This document shows, piece by piece, positions 41,749 to 49,445 of a stretch of DNA of 64,000 bases. The notes beneath the pieces are model-generated. The model did no database searches. It saw only the letters and a list, made by a program, of their open reading frames with translations, and had not been told where the DNA came from. Numbering within the stretch: position 1 is the first letter of the stretch; each line of letters opens with the position of its first letter. Location: positions 62,001 through 126,000 of the forward strand of contig CAIWXX010000055.1 in NCBI GenBank assembly GCA_903916735.1, read 5' to 3'. This DNA comes from an uncultured Acidobacteriota bacterium. Lineage in GTDB: Bacteria; Acidobacteriota; CAIWXX01. Made by a program: the position numbers and the translations under genes.

Positions 41749-43208
41749 GTAACTGGCGTGAGGTCAAGACAAAGGATCGTCTGAAAATACCGGCGCAGAA
41801 GATGAAGGAACAAGCCCCCGAAGCTCGCGTCCGCAACATGCAGGAAGTGCCACTGGGATTTACTCCCGAGCAGGCCATTCAGGAGGCGCAGCGATGCCTC
41901 CAGTGCAATAACGCCAAATGCATCGAAGGATGCCCAGTGGGGATCGAAATACCAAGATTTCTGGCTGCTGTCGCCGATGGCGATTTTGCGAAAGCAGTTG
42001 CGGTGGTCAAGGAGACAAACCTGCTTCCAGCAATCTGTGGGCGTGTTTGCCCTCAAGAAGAGCAATGTCAGGTTGTCTGTACGGTGACGAAGGCGCTCAA
42101 ATCGATCGAGAATTCTGTCGGCATCGGGAAGCTGGAAAGATTTGTAGCTGACTATGAACGCATACACGGCCAGGCTGTGCTGCCCCCAATTCCGCCTCCC
42201 ACTGGAAAACGGATCGGTGTCGTCGGTTCCGGCCCGGCCGGCCTGACGGTTGCTGGTGATCTCATCAAGCTCGGGCACGCCGTCACGGTCTTTGAAGCGC
42301 TGCACCGCCCCGGCGGAGTGCTCGTGTATGGCATCCCTGAATTTCGCCTTCCGAAGGAAATTGTCTATAAGGAAGTTGAGTATCTGCATAGACTCGGAGT
42401 CGAGTTCCGTTACAATTTCGTCGTCGGCAAGACGTTGACAATCGAGCAGCTCTTTGCGGATGGATACAATGCCATCTTCGTTGGAACAGGAGCCGGTCTT
42501 CCGAAGTTCATGAACATACCTGGTGAAAACCTCTGCAGCGTTTACTCAGCCAATGAATACTTGACTCGGTCCAATCTCATGCGGGCTTTTGATTTTCCAC
42601 TCTCCGACACGCCACTCAAGGCCAGCAAGAAGGTCGCAGTCGTCGGCGGCGGAAATGTCGCGATGGATTCAGCTCGCACCGCGATGCGACTCGGAGCCGA
42701 AGCCGTTTACATCGTCTATCGCCGGTCGGAAAAAGAGATGCCGGCTCGTCTTGAAGAAATCCATCATGCCAAGGAAGAGGGAGTCATTTTCCATCTTTTG
42801 CAGAACCCAACCAAAATAGTCGGTGATGACAAGGGCTGGGTCGCCGGGATGGAGGTCCAGCGGATGGAACTGGGCGAAGCGGATTCAAGCGGGCGACGGC
42901 GGCCGATCCCGATGAAGGGGAGTGAATACTTTCTCGATGTCGACACCGTTATCATTGCCATCGGAAACGATCCAAACCCACTCATTCCTCAGACAACCAG
43001 TAAAATCCGCACAACCAAGTGGGGAAACATCGTTGTCGATCCTCAAACCCAGCGGACATCCATGAAAGGCGTATTTGCCGGCGGGGATATAGTGCTCGGA
43101 GCCGCCACCGTTATTCTGGCGATGGGCGAGGGCCGACGTGCCGTCAAGGCGATTACCAAGTATCTTCAAGACGATGATTGGACGGGAACACCCGAGCCAA
43201 TCGTGTAG
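41745..43208 (+). CDS. nfnB: NfnB/GltA-like NAD(P)-binding subunit
   Basis: 487 residues, same family as the small subunit of glutamate synthase. Two N-terminal 4Fe-4S binding Cys sets (CLQCNNAKCIEGCPV; CGRVCPQEEQC) are followed by FAD (VVGSGPAGLTVAG) and NADPH (VAVVGGGNVAMDSARTAMR) domains. Carries the bifurcating FAD in NfnAB. The ATG overlaps the nfnA stop and GGAGG stands just before it. No gltB is present, so it acts with nfnA, not as glutamate synthase. Confidence 0.9.
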   Translation: MSNWREVKTKDRLKIPAQKMKEQAPEARVRNMQEVPLGFTPEQAIQEAQRCLQCNNAKCIEGCPVGIEIPRFLAAVADGDFAKAVAVVKETNLLPAICGRVCPQEEQCQVVCTVTKALKSIENSVGIGKLERFVADYERIHGQAVLPPIPPPTGKRIGVVGSGPAGLTVAGDLIKLGHAVTVFEALHRPGGVLVYGIPEFRLPKEIVYKEVEYLHRLGVEFRYNFVVGKTLTIEQLFADGYNAIFVGTGAGLPKFMNIPGENLCSVYSANEYLTRSNLMRAFDFPLSDTPLKASKKVAVVGGGNVAMDSARTAMRLGAEAVYIVYRRSEKEMPARLEEIHHAKEEGVIFHLLQNPTKIVGDDKGWVAGMEVQRMELGEADSSGRRRPIPMKGSEYFLDVDTVIIAIGNDPNPLIPQTTSKIRTTKWGNIVVDPQTQRTSMKGVFAGGDIVLGAATVILAMGEGRRAVKAITKYLQDDDWTGTPEPIV

Positions 43209-43252
43209 GATGATTCAACAAAGAAAAAGGGGCCATTCGGAGCTCTTCGATC

Positions 43253-43267
43253 GAGCAGGCCCTGCTC
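43253..43267. terminator. Small hairpin between convergent genes
   Basis: GAGCAG-GCC-CTGCTC forms a 6-base stem with a 3-base loop between the ends of nfnB and the PilZ gene. Neither side has a T-run, so termination would need another factor. A weak call. Confidence 0.25.
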
Positions 43268-43275
43268 TGGGCGAC

Positions 43276-44574
43276 TCAAGGTTGAGCCGGGATCAGCTTT
43301 TTGATTCTATCGGATAGGACCGCCGGACTCAGCGGTTTTGAAAGTATGTGAAACACACCTGCGCTCACGAGCCCCGTGATATCGCACGGGATGCCTGGTT
43401 CGGTAACGACGATGATAGGGATGCGTGCCAATTCCTGCCTGCTCTTCATTGCTTTTGCCAATTGTACAATCGGCACATCTTTCATGATCGCGCTGGCAAT
43501 GAGAAGGGCGCATGAGCTCCCGGAGATCCCTTCGAACAATTCTCTGGCTGAACCAATGCAATGGATATTGGTGAGGCCAAGCGAATGAAGTGTCGCTGCC
43601 ATTCGCGCGCCGAATCGATCCTTATCCCCAAGAACAACGATCCTCGGGCCCGTAGCCACAGGCTCGGGCTTGGCCACGGCCGCAGTTTCGTGCGTCTGTT
43701 CTGGCGGTGTCGTGAGGTATTCCGGCTTTTCTGGATCTGCGATAGACCCAGCATCCTCTGAAGAGGGGACTTCTTCTGAAGGAGTCTCTTCATCATTCCG
43801 ATATTCATCGGCGAACAACGGCGCTCGTACAGGCTGCCTCGCAAACCGGCTATCGATGAGCTGCGTGACTGCAATTGGGTTCATGCGGCCGCCACCGCTG
43901 AATTCAAGAGCGACGGTGAGGAGCCGTCCGATCCCCCACGTCCTCTGGACGCTGGATGGGAAATCACTTTCGACCAACTGTCCGGGAAAAGCGATTCTGA
44001 CTTGGAAAATTTCCATGCCTGTTGGAAAGAGGTCCGGTAAAAGTCCCAGGAGCTTTCCCGTTGTATTCTCAATGATTTGGAGGGGTCGGAAACAGATGCC
44101 AAGCTTGGAGATCTCTGACAGAATTCCGGTTGCCACCGGTCCGGCCGTGCGATCCACCGTGACGATGACCGGCACGGCTTCGCCTTTCCGGCATCGCATC
44201 CGGAAGGATTGTCTCCGTTCACCATCGGCCAAAACATCCGGGAGGGGGCAGAGATATTTGTTGCCTTCCAGGCATTGTTCTACTTTGGTAGTAAAAATAT
44301 ATCGCCAGACGGATGTTTCCACCACGACCGAAATAATGTCGCCGTTCTGAACATCCAGTGGCTGATAGGATCGCAGGATAATATAGTTTTGATAGGTGTT
44401 TTCGACATCGACAATTCGCGCCGCTTCAGATCCGGACTTTTCGTCGATGCAAACCTGGATCACCAAACTTTCCTGCATGACCACATGCAGAGTGCCGGCG
44501 ATTGCCGACGTCTCACTGATTTCTCGGAGGATGTTTTTGCCAAACGGATCTTCTTGTCGGGAAAATAATCCCAT
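43276..44574 (-). CDS. PilZ-like protein with a C-terminal pseudo-receiver domain
   Basis: 432 residues. An N-terminal YcgR-like beta domain (about 20-115), then a PilZ-like region beginning DGERRQSFRMRCRKG (about 115-225; RxxxR motif for cyclic-di-GMP seen as RRQSFR), a Glu/Pro-rich linker, and a response-regulator fold (about 310-430, RIVVLGDKDRFGARM to LSKPLSP). The receiver keeps the late Thr and Lys but has Ala/Ser (LLIASAIM) at the usual phosphorylated Asp, so it should not be phosphorylated. Suggests a cyclic-di-GMP sensor with a protein-binding module. No ribosome site is obvious. Confidence 0.75.
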   Translation of the reverse strand: MGLFSRQEDPFGKNILREISETSAIAGTLHVVMQESLVIQVCIDEKSGSEAARIVDVENTYQNYIILRSYQPLDVQNGDIISVVVETSVWRYIFTTKVEQCLEGNKYLCPLPDVLADGERRQSFRMRCRKGEAVPVIVTVDRTAGPVATGILSEISKLGICFRPLQIIENTTGKLLGLLPDLFPTGMEIFQVRIAFPGQLVESDFPSSVQRTWGIGRLLTVALEFSGGGRMNPIAVTQLIDSRFARQPVRAPLFADEYRNDEETPSEEVPSSEDAGSIADPEKPEYLTTPPEQTHETAAVAKPEPVATGPRIVVLGDKDRFGARMAATLHSLGLTNIHCIGSARELFEGISGSSCALLIASAIMKDVPIVQLAKAMKSRQELARIPIIVVTEPGIPCDITGLVSAGVFHILSKPLSPAVLSDRIKKLIPAQP

Positions 44575-44597
44575 TTTTATGCTCTGTATCTTCTTTC

Positions 44598-44626
44598 ATG
44601 ATGCAACATGGTCTGATCTCTGTCAA
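44598..44626 (-). promoter_or_regulatory. Promoter of the PilZ-like gene
   Basis: TTGACA (44626-44621, minus strand), a 17-base spacer and CATCAT (44603-44598). The -10 is poor, the -35 perfect. Predicted start near 44591, about 17 bases before the ATG. Confidence 0.35.
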
Positions 44627-44741
44627 CGGCTCATCGACCGAGCCCAACCATGCAGAGTTGGAATCATCTGCGAATCGTGTTTCAAAGTGTGCCTTTTTTT
44701 TGATCATCGCCGGTTTTCCCGGGTCGTGTTTGTAACATGGC

Positions 44742-46154
44742 TCAATCAGCTCGCGACCGAAAGCCGCCTTCAGTCATTGCGCGCACATCCAATAATTGCT
44801 GGATCTGATCGGCATCGAGCAATTTTTTTTCCAATACAATTTCGCTGATGTCCCGGCCGGTTTCCATGGATTCGCGAGCGATGGTAGCTGCCGTATGATA
44901 TCCCAGAATGGGGCTGAATGCGGTGATAAGGATCGCATTTTTCGCGAGCCATCCGGCCGCCTTTTTCCGGTTCGCCACGATGCCATGGATGCATTTCTCT
45001 GTGAAAGCCGTGATGGCGCCGATCAGAACATGCATCATTCCAAATAGGTTATGTGCAATGATCGGCATCATGACGTTAACTTCAAGCTGGCCGGCTTGGG
45101 CGGCGAGAGCCACGGTGAGATCGCATCCCTGGACATGGTAGCAGGCCATGTTGAGCATCTCTGCGAGCACCGGGTTGACCTTCCCCGGCATGATGCTCGA
45201 ACCAGGTTGAACCGCCGGCAAGCGGATTTCGTCGATACCCGTTGCGGGGCCGGACGCCATCAACCGCAGATCATTAGCGATACGTGTCAGTGTGATGCAC
45301 AGTGTTCTCAGGGTCGCCGAGAAATCCGCAGGATCGGCCATGCTTTGCATGGATTCAAAGAGGTTGCCGGAAGATCGGAGCGGTTGGCCGGTGAGTTCAG
45401 AAAGGCGACTCAGCATCCTCTGGTGGTACTCCGGGTGGGCATTGAGTCCGGTGCCGGCAGCAGTTCCCCCGATTCCGATCCGACGGAGACGGTCTCCGGC
45501 TGCCATCAGCCGCTCGCGATCATTCCTGATAGCCTGTGCGTAGGCGCCGAACTCCTGGCCGAGTCGCACCGGAACGGCATCTTGAAGGTGCGTTCGCCCG
45601 GATTTGATCACATCATCAAATTCTTGCGATTTCAGTGTCAGCGCTTGAGCGAGCTCGTCGAGAGCGCTGATCAGCTCATTGAGTCTCCAAAGGCATCCAA
45701 GTCGGATGGCCGTCGGTACAACATCATTCGTACTCTGCGCCATATTGACATGATCGTTCGGGCTGACAGGCTTCTGACGATCATCCAGCTCGTATCCGAG
45801 TATCTGATTGGCTCGATTGGCGATCACTTCGTTAACGTTCATGTGATGGCTGGTTCCGGCCCCTGCCTGAAAAGGATCGACAACGAAGTGTTCATTCAGT
45901 TTTCCTTCAATCACCTCCTGTGCTGCTTGGATGATCGCGGCCGAGAGCTGAGAGTCGAGGATACCCAAGTTCCGATTAACCTCGGCTGCAGCACGCTTAA
46001 TAATTGCCAGGCTCCAGATGAAGGCTGGATAGGGCTTCATCCCCGAAATCGGAAAATTCAGGACGGCACGCTGAGTCTGGGCGCCATACAGCGCATTCGC
46101 CGGGACGTTGATCTCACCGAGAGTATCTCTCTCCAGACGCACTGAACTGCTCAC
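44742..46154 (-). CDS. aspA: Aspartase/fumarase-family lyase, probably aspartate ammonia-lyase
   Basis: 470 residues. The family loop GSSIMPGKVNPV carries the catalytic Ser. The region GAGTSHHMNVNEVIANRA and NDHVNMAQSTNDVVPTAIR is closer to aspartase patterns than to class II fumarase (which usually reads GSGTQTNMNVNEV). Aspartase releases ammonia from aspartate to give fumarate; fumarase hydrates fumarate. Which reaction runs here needs testing. The start is GTG 46154 with GGAG 6 bases upstream. No carrier or anaerobic TCA genes are adjacent. Confidence 0.7.
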   Translation of the reverse strand: MSSSVRLERDTLGEINVPANALYGAQTQRAVLNFPISGMKPYPAFIWSLAIIKRAAAEVNRNLGILDSQLSAAIIQAAQEVIEGKLNEHFVVDPFQAGAGTSHHMNVNEVIANRANQILGYELDDRQKPVSPNDHVNMAQSTNDVVPTAIRLGCLWRLNELISALDELAQALTLKSQEFDDVIKSGRTHLQDAVPVRLGQEFGAYAQAIRNDRERLMAAGDRLRRIGIGGTAAGTGLNAHPEYHQRMLSRLSELTGQPLRSSGNLFESMQSMADPADFSATLRTLCITLTRIANDLRLMASGPATGIDEIRLPAVQPGSSIMPGKVNPVLAEMLNMACYHVQGCDLTVALAAQAGQLEVNVMMPIIAHNLFGMMHVLIGAITAFTEKCIHGIVANRKKAAGWLAKNAILITAFSPILGYHTAATIARESMETGRDISEIVLEKKLLDADQIQQLLDVRAMTEGGFRSRAD

Positions 46155-46178
46155 AATTTCTCCTCGGCCGCTAAATGC

Positions 46179-46197
46179 CTCTTAGATTATATAAGAG
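46179..46197 (-). promoter_or_regulatory. aspA -10 region within an inverted repeat
   Basis: On the minus strand a perfect TATAAT (46191-46186) lies inside CTCTTA-N7-TAAGAG (46179-46184 and 46192-46197). A protein bound to these arms would cover the -10. The -35 is poor, so activation or an alternative promoter is possible. Confidence 0.35.
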
Positions 46198-46307
46198 CAG
46201 ATCGCTTATTTTGGCCAAAGCGAGGAGGAAACAAACGGGGGATTCCGCTGTTGTGTCCATGGCCGAATCCCCCCAAAGATCATACGCTTGTGCAGTCGTC
46301 CCGAAAT

Positions 46308-47657
46308 TCACTCCAGAGCGATAACAATCTTTTGGAAGAGGAACTTATCGGGATTCAGTATTTCAATTGTCGCTTCCTGACCATCTGCACTGATTGTGAT
46401 TTTGTAGTCAATTTTCTCCTTGAAAATCGACGGCAGAATGACGGCTTTCTTGATCTTTTTCATTCCGAAGTTCGCTGCCTGCATGACGATGGAAGTCTGA
46501 CTCCTCAGATCGATCTTCCCCGTAAAATCTTCACTCTTGAAGTTTTCAAGACGCACTTTGCCGAGGAATGGATCCTTGATGATGCCTGATTTTTCGAGAT
46601 CATCCTTTAACCCGGCACGGAAGTAGAGCGAGTTGACATCAGATTCAAGATTCGCCTGAACGCCCTTCAATTCCTCGACATTGGTTGCCAGGCTTTCTTT
46701 TTCCTGCGTCAGGCCGGTGATCTGTTCATTGAGTTGTGTTTTCTGTCCTTCCAGATCTGTGACTTGAGTCTTCAGGTTATCTCTCTCGGCAAATGCAGTA
46801 TTCCGCTCATCCACAATTGTTTGGATTTTTTCGCGTTCTGCTTCATTGGGGCTGATGGGTGCTGTGCCCTGAGTGATGTAAGTTCCGAATGCTCCATTGA
46901 TGTAGAAATTCCAAACTTTGAATCCGGGCAGGAGAGGATCGAGCAAGTTGATACGATCCACTAGATCCTCGGCTTGTTTCCTCGAAAGCTTCTGAACTTC
47001 GGTGAGAAAGTGGATGGCGATGTCTCGATGGCGTTCACCTGCCTTGACGACATGTGGTCGAGGCAGTTGCTCTTCCAGTGAGGAGAGCCGGGCCTTGGTG
47101 TCCCAGATCTCCTTGTCCTTGGACAGGATTTCGCGGAGCAAGTCCTGGTACCCGGATTTTTCATTCTTCATGAGATCCGCTAAGAGTTTCCGCTCATCTT
47201 CGGTGAGCGCGATGCCTCCGACTTTGAGCGTTCCGCCTCGAGCCTGATACTCAGCCTGGAGCCGGGCCATTTCCTGGCCTCTCTGCTGCATGTCCTGCTC
47301 CAACTTGTCGATGTTATTTGCCATCTCCTGCATATTTTCGAACTTGGCATTTGTCTCTGCATTCGCACCAACTTGGGAAACGCCGGGGAAGGCGCCTTTC
47401 TTGCCCAGTTGCCAGTTGAATGCAAAATGGCCGACGAGAACGACGATGATCGCGAGCAACGCAATGCCGGCAATGATGAAGAGAATTTTGCTGCCGGAGC
47501 GCGACGGAGCCGGTTCCGATATTTTGGGAGGCTCGGGGTCCGGCTTCCGGACAGGTCCGGTTTGGTCATCAGCTTTTTTCTCTACCCGAGTTCCGCAATA
47601 GGGGCACACTGCCGCCGATTCAGGTACGTCCTTACTACATTTCTGGCACGTCATCAT
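46308..47657 (-). CDS. Zinc-ribbon, membrane-anchored coiled-coil protein
   Basis: 449 residues, no known family. Residues 3-21 form a zinc ribbon (CQKCSKDVPESAAVCPYCG), then a Pro/Lys-rich linker, one membrane helix (about 55-80, ILFIIAGIALLAIIVVLVG), long coiled coils (about 95-190 and 280-345), and a middle LysM-like stretch (HVVKAGERHRDIAIHFLTEV). The C-terminal 90 residues look beta-rich. Probably a cytoplasmic ribbon with an outside coiled-coil body, perhaps envelope-binding. AGGAGG stands close to the start. A single gene, 226 bases from ispE. Confidence 0.7.
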   Translation of the reverse strand: MMTCQKCSKDVPESAAVCPYCGTRVEKKADDQTGPVRKPDPEPPKISEPAPSRSGSKILFIIAGIALLAIIVVLVGHFAFNWQLGKKGAFPGVSQVGANAETNAKFENMQEMANNIDKLEQDMQQRGQEMARLQAEYQARGGTLKVGGIALTEDERKLLADLMKNEKSGYQDLLREILSKDKEIWDTKARLSSLEEQLPRPHVVKAGERHRDIAIHFLTEVQKLSRKQAEDLVDRINLLDPLLPGFKVWNFYINGAFGTYITQGTAPISPNEAEREKIQTIVDERNTAFAERDNLKTQVTDLEGQKTQLNEQITGLTQEKESLATNVEELKGVQANLESDVNSLYFRAGLKDDLEKSGIIKDPFLGKVRLENFKSEDFTGKIDLRSQTSIVMQAANFGMKKIKKAVILPSIFKEKIDYKITISADGQEATIEILNPDKFLFQKIVIALE

Positions 47658-47883
47658 GCTGGTCCTCCTGTCAAGGTAAAATAACCATGTGAGCTAATAG
47701 TCAATCCACACTATCAAAGAATTGGGTCTGAGACAACTATCATGGAACGGATTCTGATCCGCGAGTAAAAGCATTACCTCGCTGAAATTCACATCGAGGA
47801 ACCCGAACCCGTGGCCACACCCGCACCCGACTCGATTTGAAGGACCCAATGCACATTTACGGGAATGGCATCGGGGCTGATCG

Positions 47884-48807
47884 CTAATTCTCCGATGAGG
47901 GCGTTGTTTTCTGAGGATTTAGTCTCAATGCCACGGCCCGGGAAATCAGCCTGCTCATGATCGTAGTATGCCCCAAGCGCGCTATTTCGCGCGAGGCTTT
48001 TGCCAAAAGTTGCGAATTTCCGAAAATGCCGTAGATGCAACTCCCACTGCCTGTCATCTGCGCGTGGAGAGCGCCTGAATCATATAATGCTGCTTTAATG
48101 ATCGATAGCTGGGGATGATGAGCGAATACCTCCGGCTCAAGATCATTTCTCATTGACGCCCAAGAGCCCTTTTTGTAGGAAGCCTCTATTGCACGCGCAT
48201 AGTGCGAAGCCGTTTGGACGGGAGACGATGTTGTCCCTGCCCAACTACGCGCGTACCAGCCATATGCATCAACCGTCGAGACATGGAGGTGTGGAGTCAC
48301 AAGCAGTATCGGCACCCGGCGATTGGCATGAAGGGCTTTCACAATGGCTCCTCTTCCGAACGCAGCACACAACCCGCCGTGGAGAAAGAAAGGGACATCG
48401 CTCCCAATCGTCGAAGCAATTTCGGCGAGAGCGTTGTCTGAGAAGCGTAAACGCAGAAGCTTATTCAAGCCTCGTAGCACGGCGGCGCTGTCACTGCTGC
48501 CGCCTCCCAATCCGGCGCCCAATGGGATTCTCTTTCGCAAAGTGAGGGTGACGCCGGTGTGAGCTGCCGCCGTTCTGGAGAGAAGCGCCTCGGCCGCACG
48601 ATAGGCGAGGTTCTCTGAGTCGGCCGGCACTTTTTGCAATCCCAGACACCTGAGTCGAATCCCGGGCGTCCGGGAAAGCCCTATTTCCAGACCGTCCCCA
48701 AGATCGATGGTTTGCATAAGGCTCTGGATCTCGTGATATCCGTCGTGGCGCTTCCCGATGATTCGCAGATCCAGATTGACCTTGGCGTAGGCGTGGAGAT
48801 GAATCAT
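47884..48807 (-). CDS. ispE: 4-diphosphocytidyl-2-C-methyl-D-erythritol kinase
   Basis: 307-residue GHMP kinase of the MEP isoprenoid pathway; phosphorylates CDP-methylerythritol. Signatures: AYAKVNLDLRIIGKRHDGYHEIQSLM (abridged: AKVNLDL near residue 7 and DGYHE near 22), the ATP loop PLGAGLGGGSSDSAAVL (about 95-110), and GSDVPFF. The frame is open further upstream but ATG 48807 overlaps the stop of the LolB-like gene, the genuine start (coupled). A housekeeping gene at the end of an otherwise unusual operon. Confidence 0.93.
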   Translation of the reverse strand: MIHLHAYAKVNLDLRIIGKRHDGYHEIQSLMQTIDLGDGLEIGLSRTPGIRLRCLGLQKVPADSENLAYRAAEALLSRTAAAHTGVTLTLRKRIPLGAGLGGGSSDSAAVLRGLNKLLRLRFSDNALAEIASTIGSDVPFFLHGGLCAAFGRGAIVKALHANRRVPILLVTPHLHVSTVDAYGWYARSWAGTTSSPVQTASHYARAIEASYKKGSWASMRNDLEPEVFAHHPQLSIIKAALYDSGALHAQMTGSGSCIYGIFGNSQLLAKASREIARLGHTTIMSRLISRAVALRLNPQKTTPSSEN

Positions 48808-49445
48808 CGCCCGATCTTTTCGAGAAACGCCGGCCTTTCGCATGGGTCGTATCCTGCTGGAGGCTCGAAGGCGACTTCCTCGGGGTCTGAATCGAAAGTG
48901 ACCTGCCGCCATGAGAGTCGCGCATATTGAGAATGATTAATTAATTCGATGACCAGCGGAAGCCCGGTCTGCGCGTGTACCCGACTCAGAACCACCCTCA
49001 CATCACCTCGATTCAACTCATGCGCGGTTTTAACCCAATCAACCAGGCCGTTGATCTGTCCGGAGAGGAGAAAGGCCAGATCCCGACTCTTAATTTCCGT
49101 TCCCAGGAAATCATTTGTGAGCATCGCCGCAGAAGAGATGTAGATCAGGTGGTCAGGCGGGAAGGCGCACGAAGCTCTCTCGCCATTCAGAATAATCAGT
49201 GCTTCAGTGCGATTCCCTGACATGATTTCAAACCTCAGCCGGTCCGGTATCAGGATGGCTACCATGGCCTCGACCTTGCCGTGGAAGCTTCTGGACCGGA
49301 TATCGAGAATTCCCGAAAGGGAATTGGCCGGCTTATTGGGGATGTTCCGGATTTTTGGAAGCGCCGGTCCACATGAGATCAATAGGAATCCAGCGAGGCT
49401 GGTTGCCAGGATGCGGAGGCTGCTGGACACCAATCGGCCCTTCAC
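48804..49445 (-). CDS. LolB-like outer-membrane lipoprotein
   Basis: 213 residues, signal peptide with lipobox (LLISCG, Cys at about 25) and a beta-rich body with a curved-sheet pattern (GILDIRSRSFHGKVEAMVAI, DRLRFEIMSGNR) similar to LolB and related lipoproteins (DUF4292). LolB receives lipoproteins from LolA and inserts them in the outer membrane. The family call is by pattern. LolB is often next to ispE in Proteobacteria, which supports it. Overlaps ispE and the TPR gene by ATGA. Confidence 0.6.
   Translation of the reverse strand: MKGRLVSSSLRILATSLAGFLLISCGPALPKIRNIPNKPANSLSGILDIRSRSFHGKVEAMVAILIPDRLRFEIMSGNRTEALIILNGERASCAFPPDHLIYISSAAMLTNDFLGTEIKSRDLAFLLSGQINGLVDWVKTAHELNRGDVRVVLSRVHAQTGLPLVIELINHSQYARLSWRQVTFDSDPEEVAFEPPAGYDPCERPAFLEKIGR

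Noticed and set aside
41745-43208. Glutamate synthase small subunit (gltD)
   Set aside because: The sequence family is shared, but there is no gltB and the gene overlaps an NfnA-type subunit, so NfnB is the better reading.
45051-46145. 364-codon plus-strand frame opposite the aspartase-like gene
   Set aside because: A shadow of a long, strongly conserved gene on the other strand; no recognisable domain and no ribosome site.
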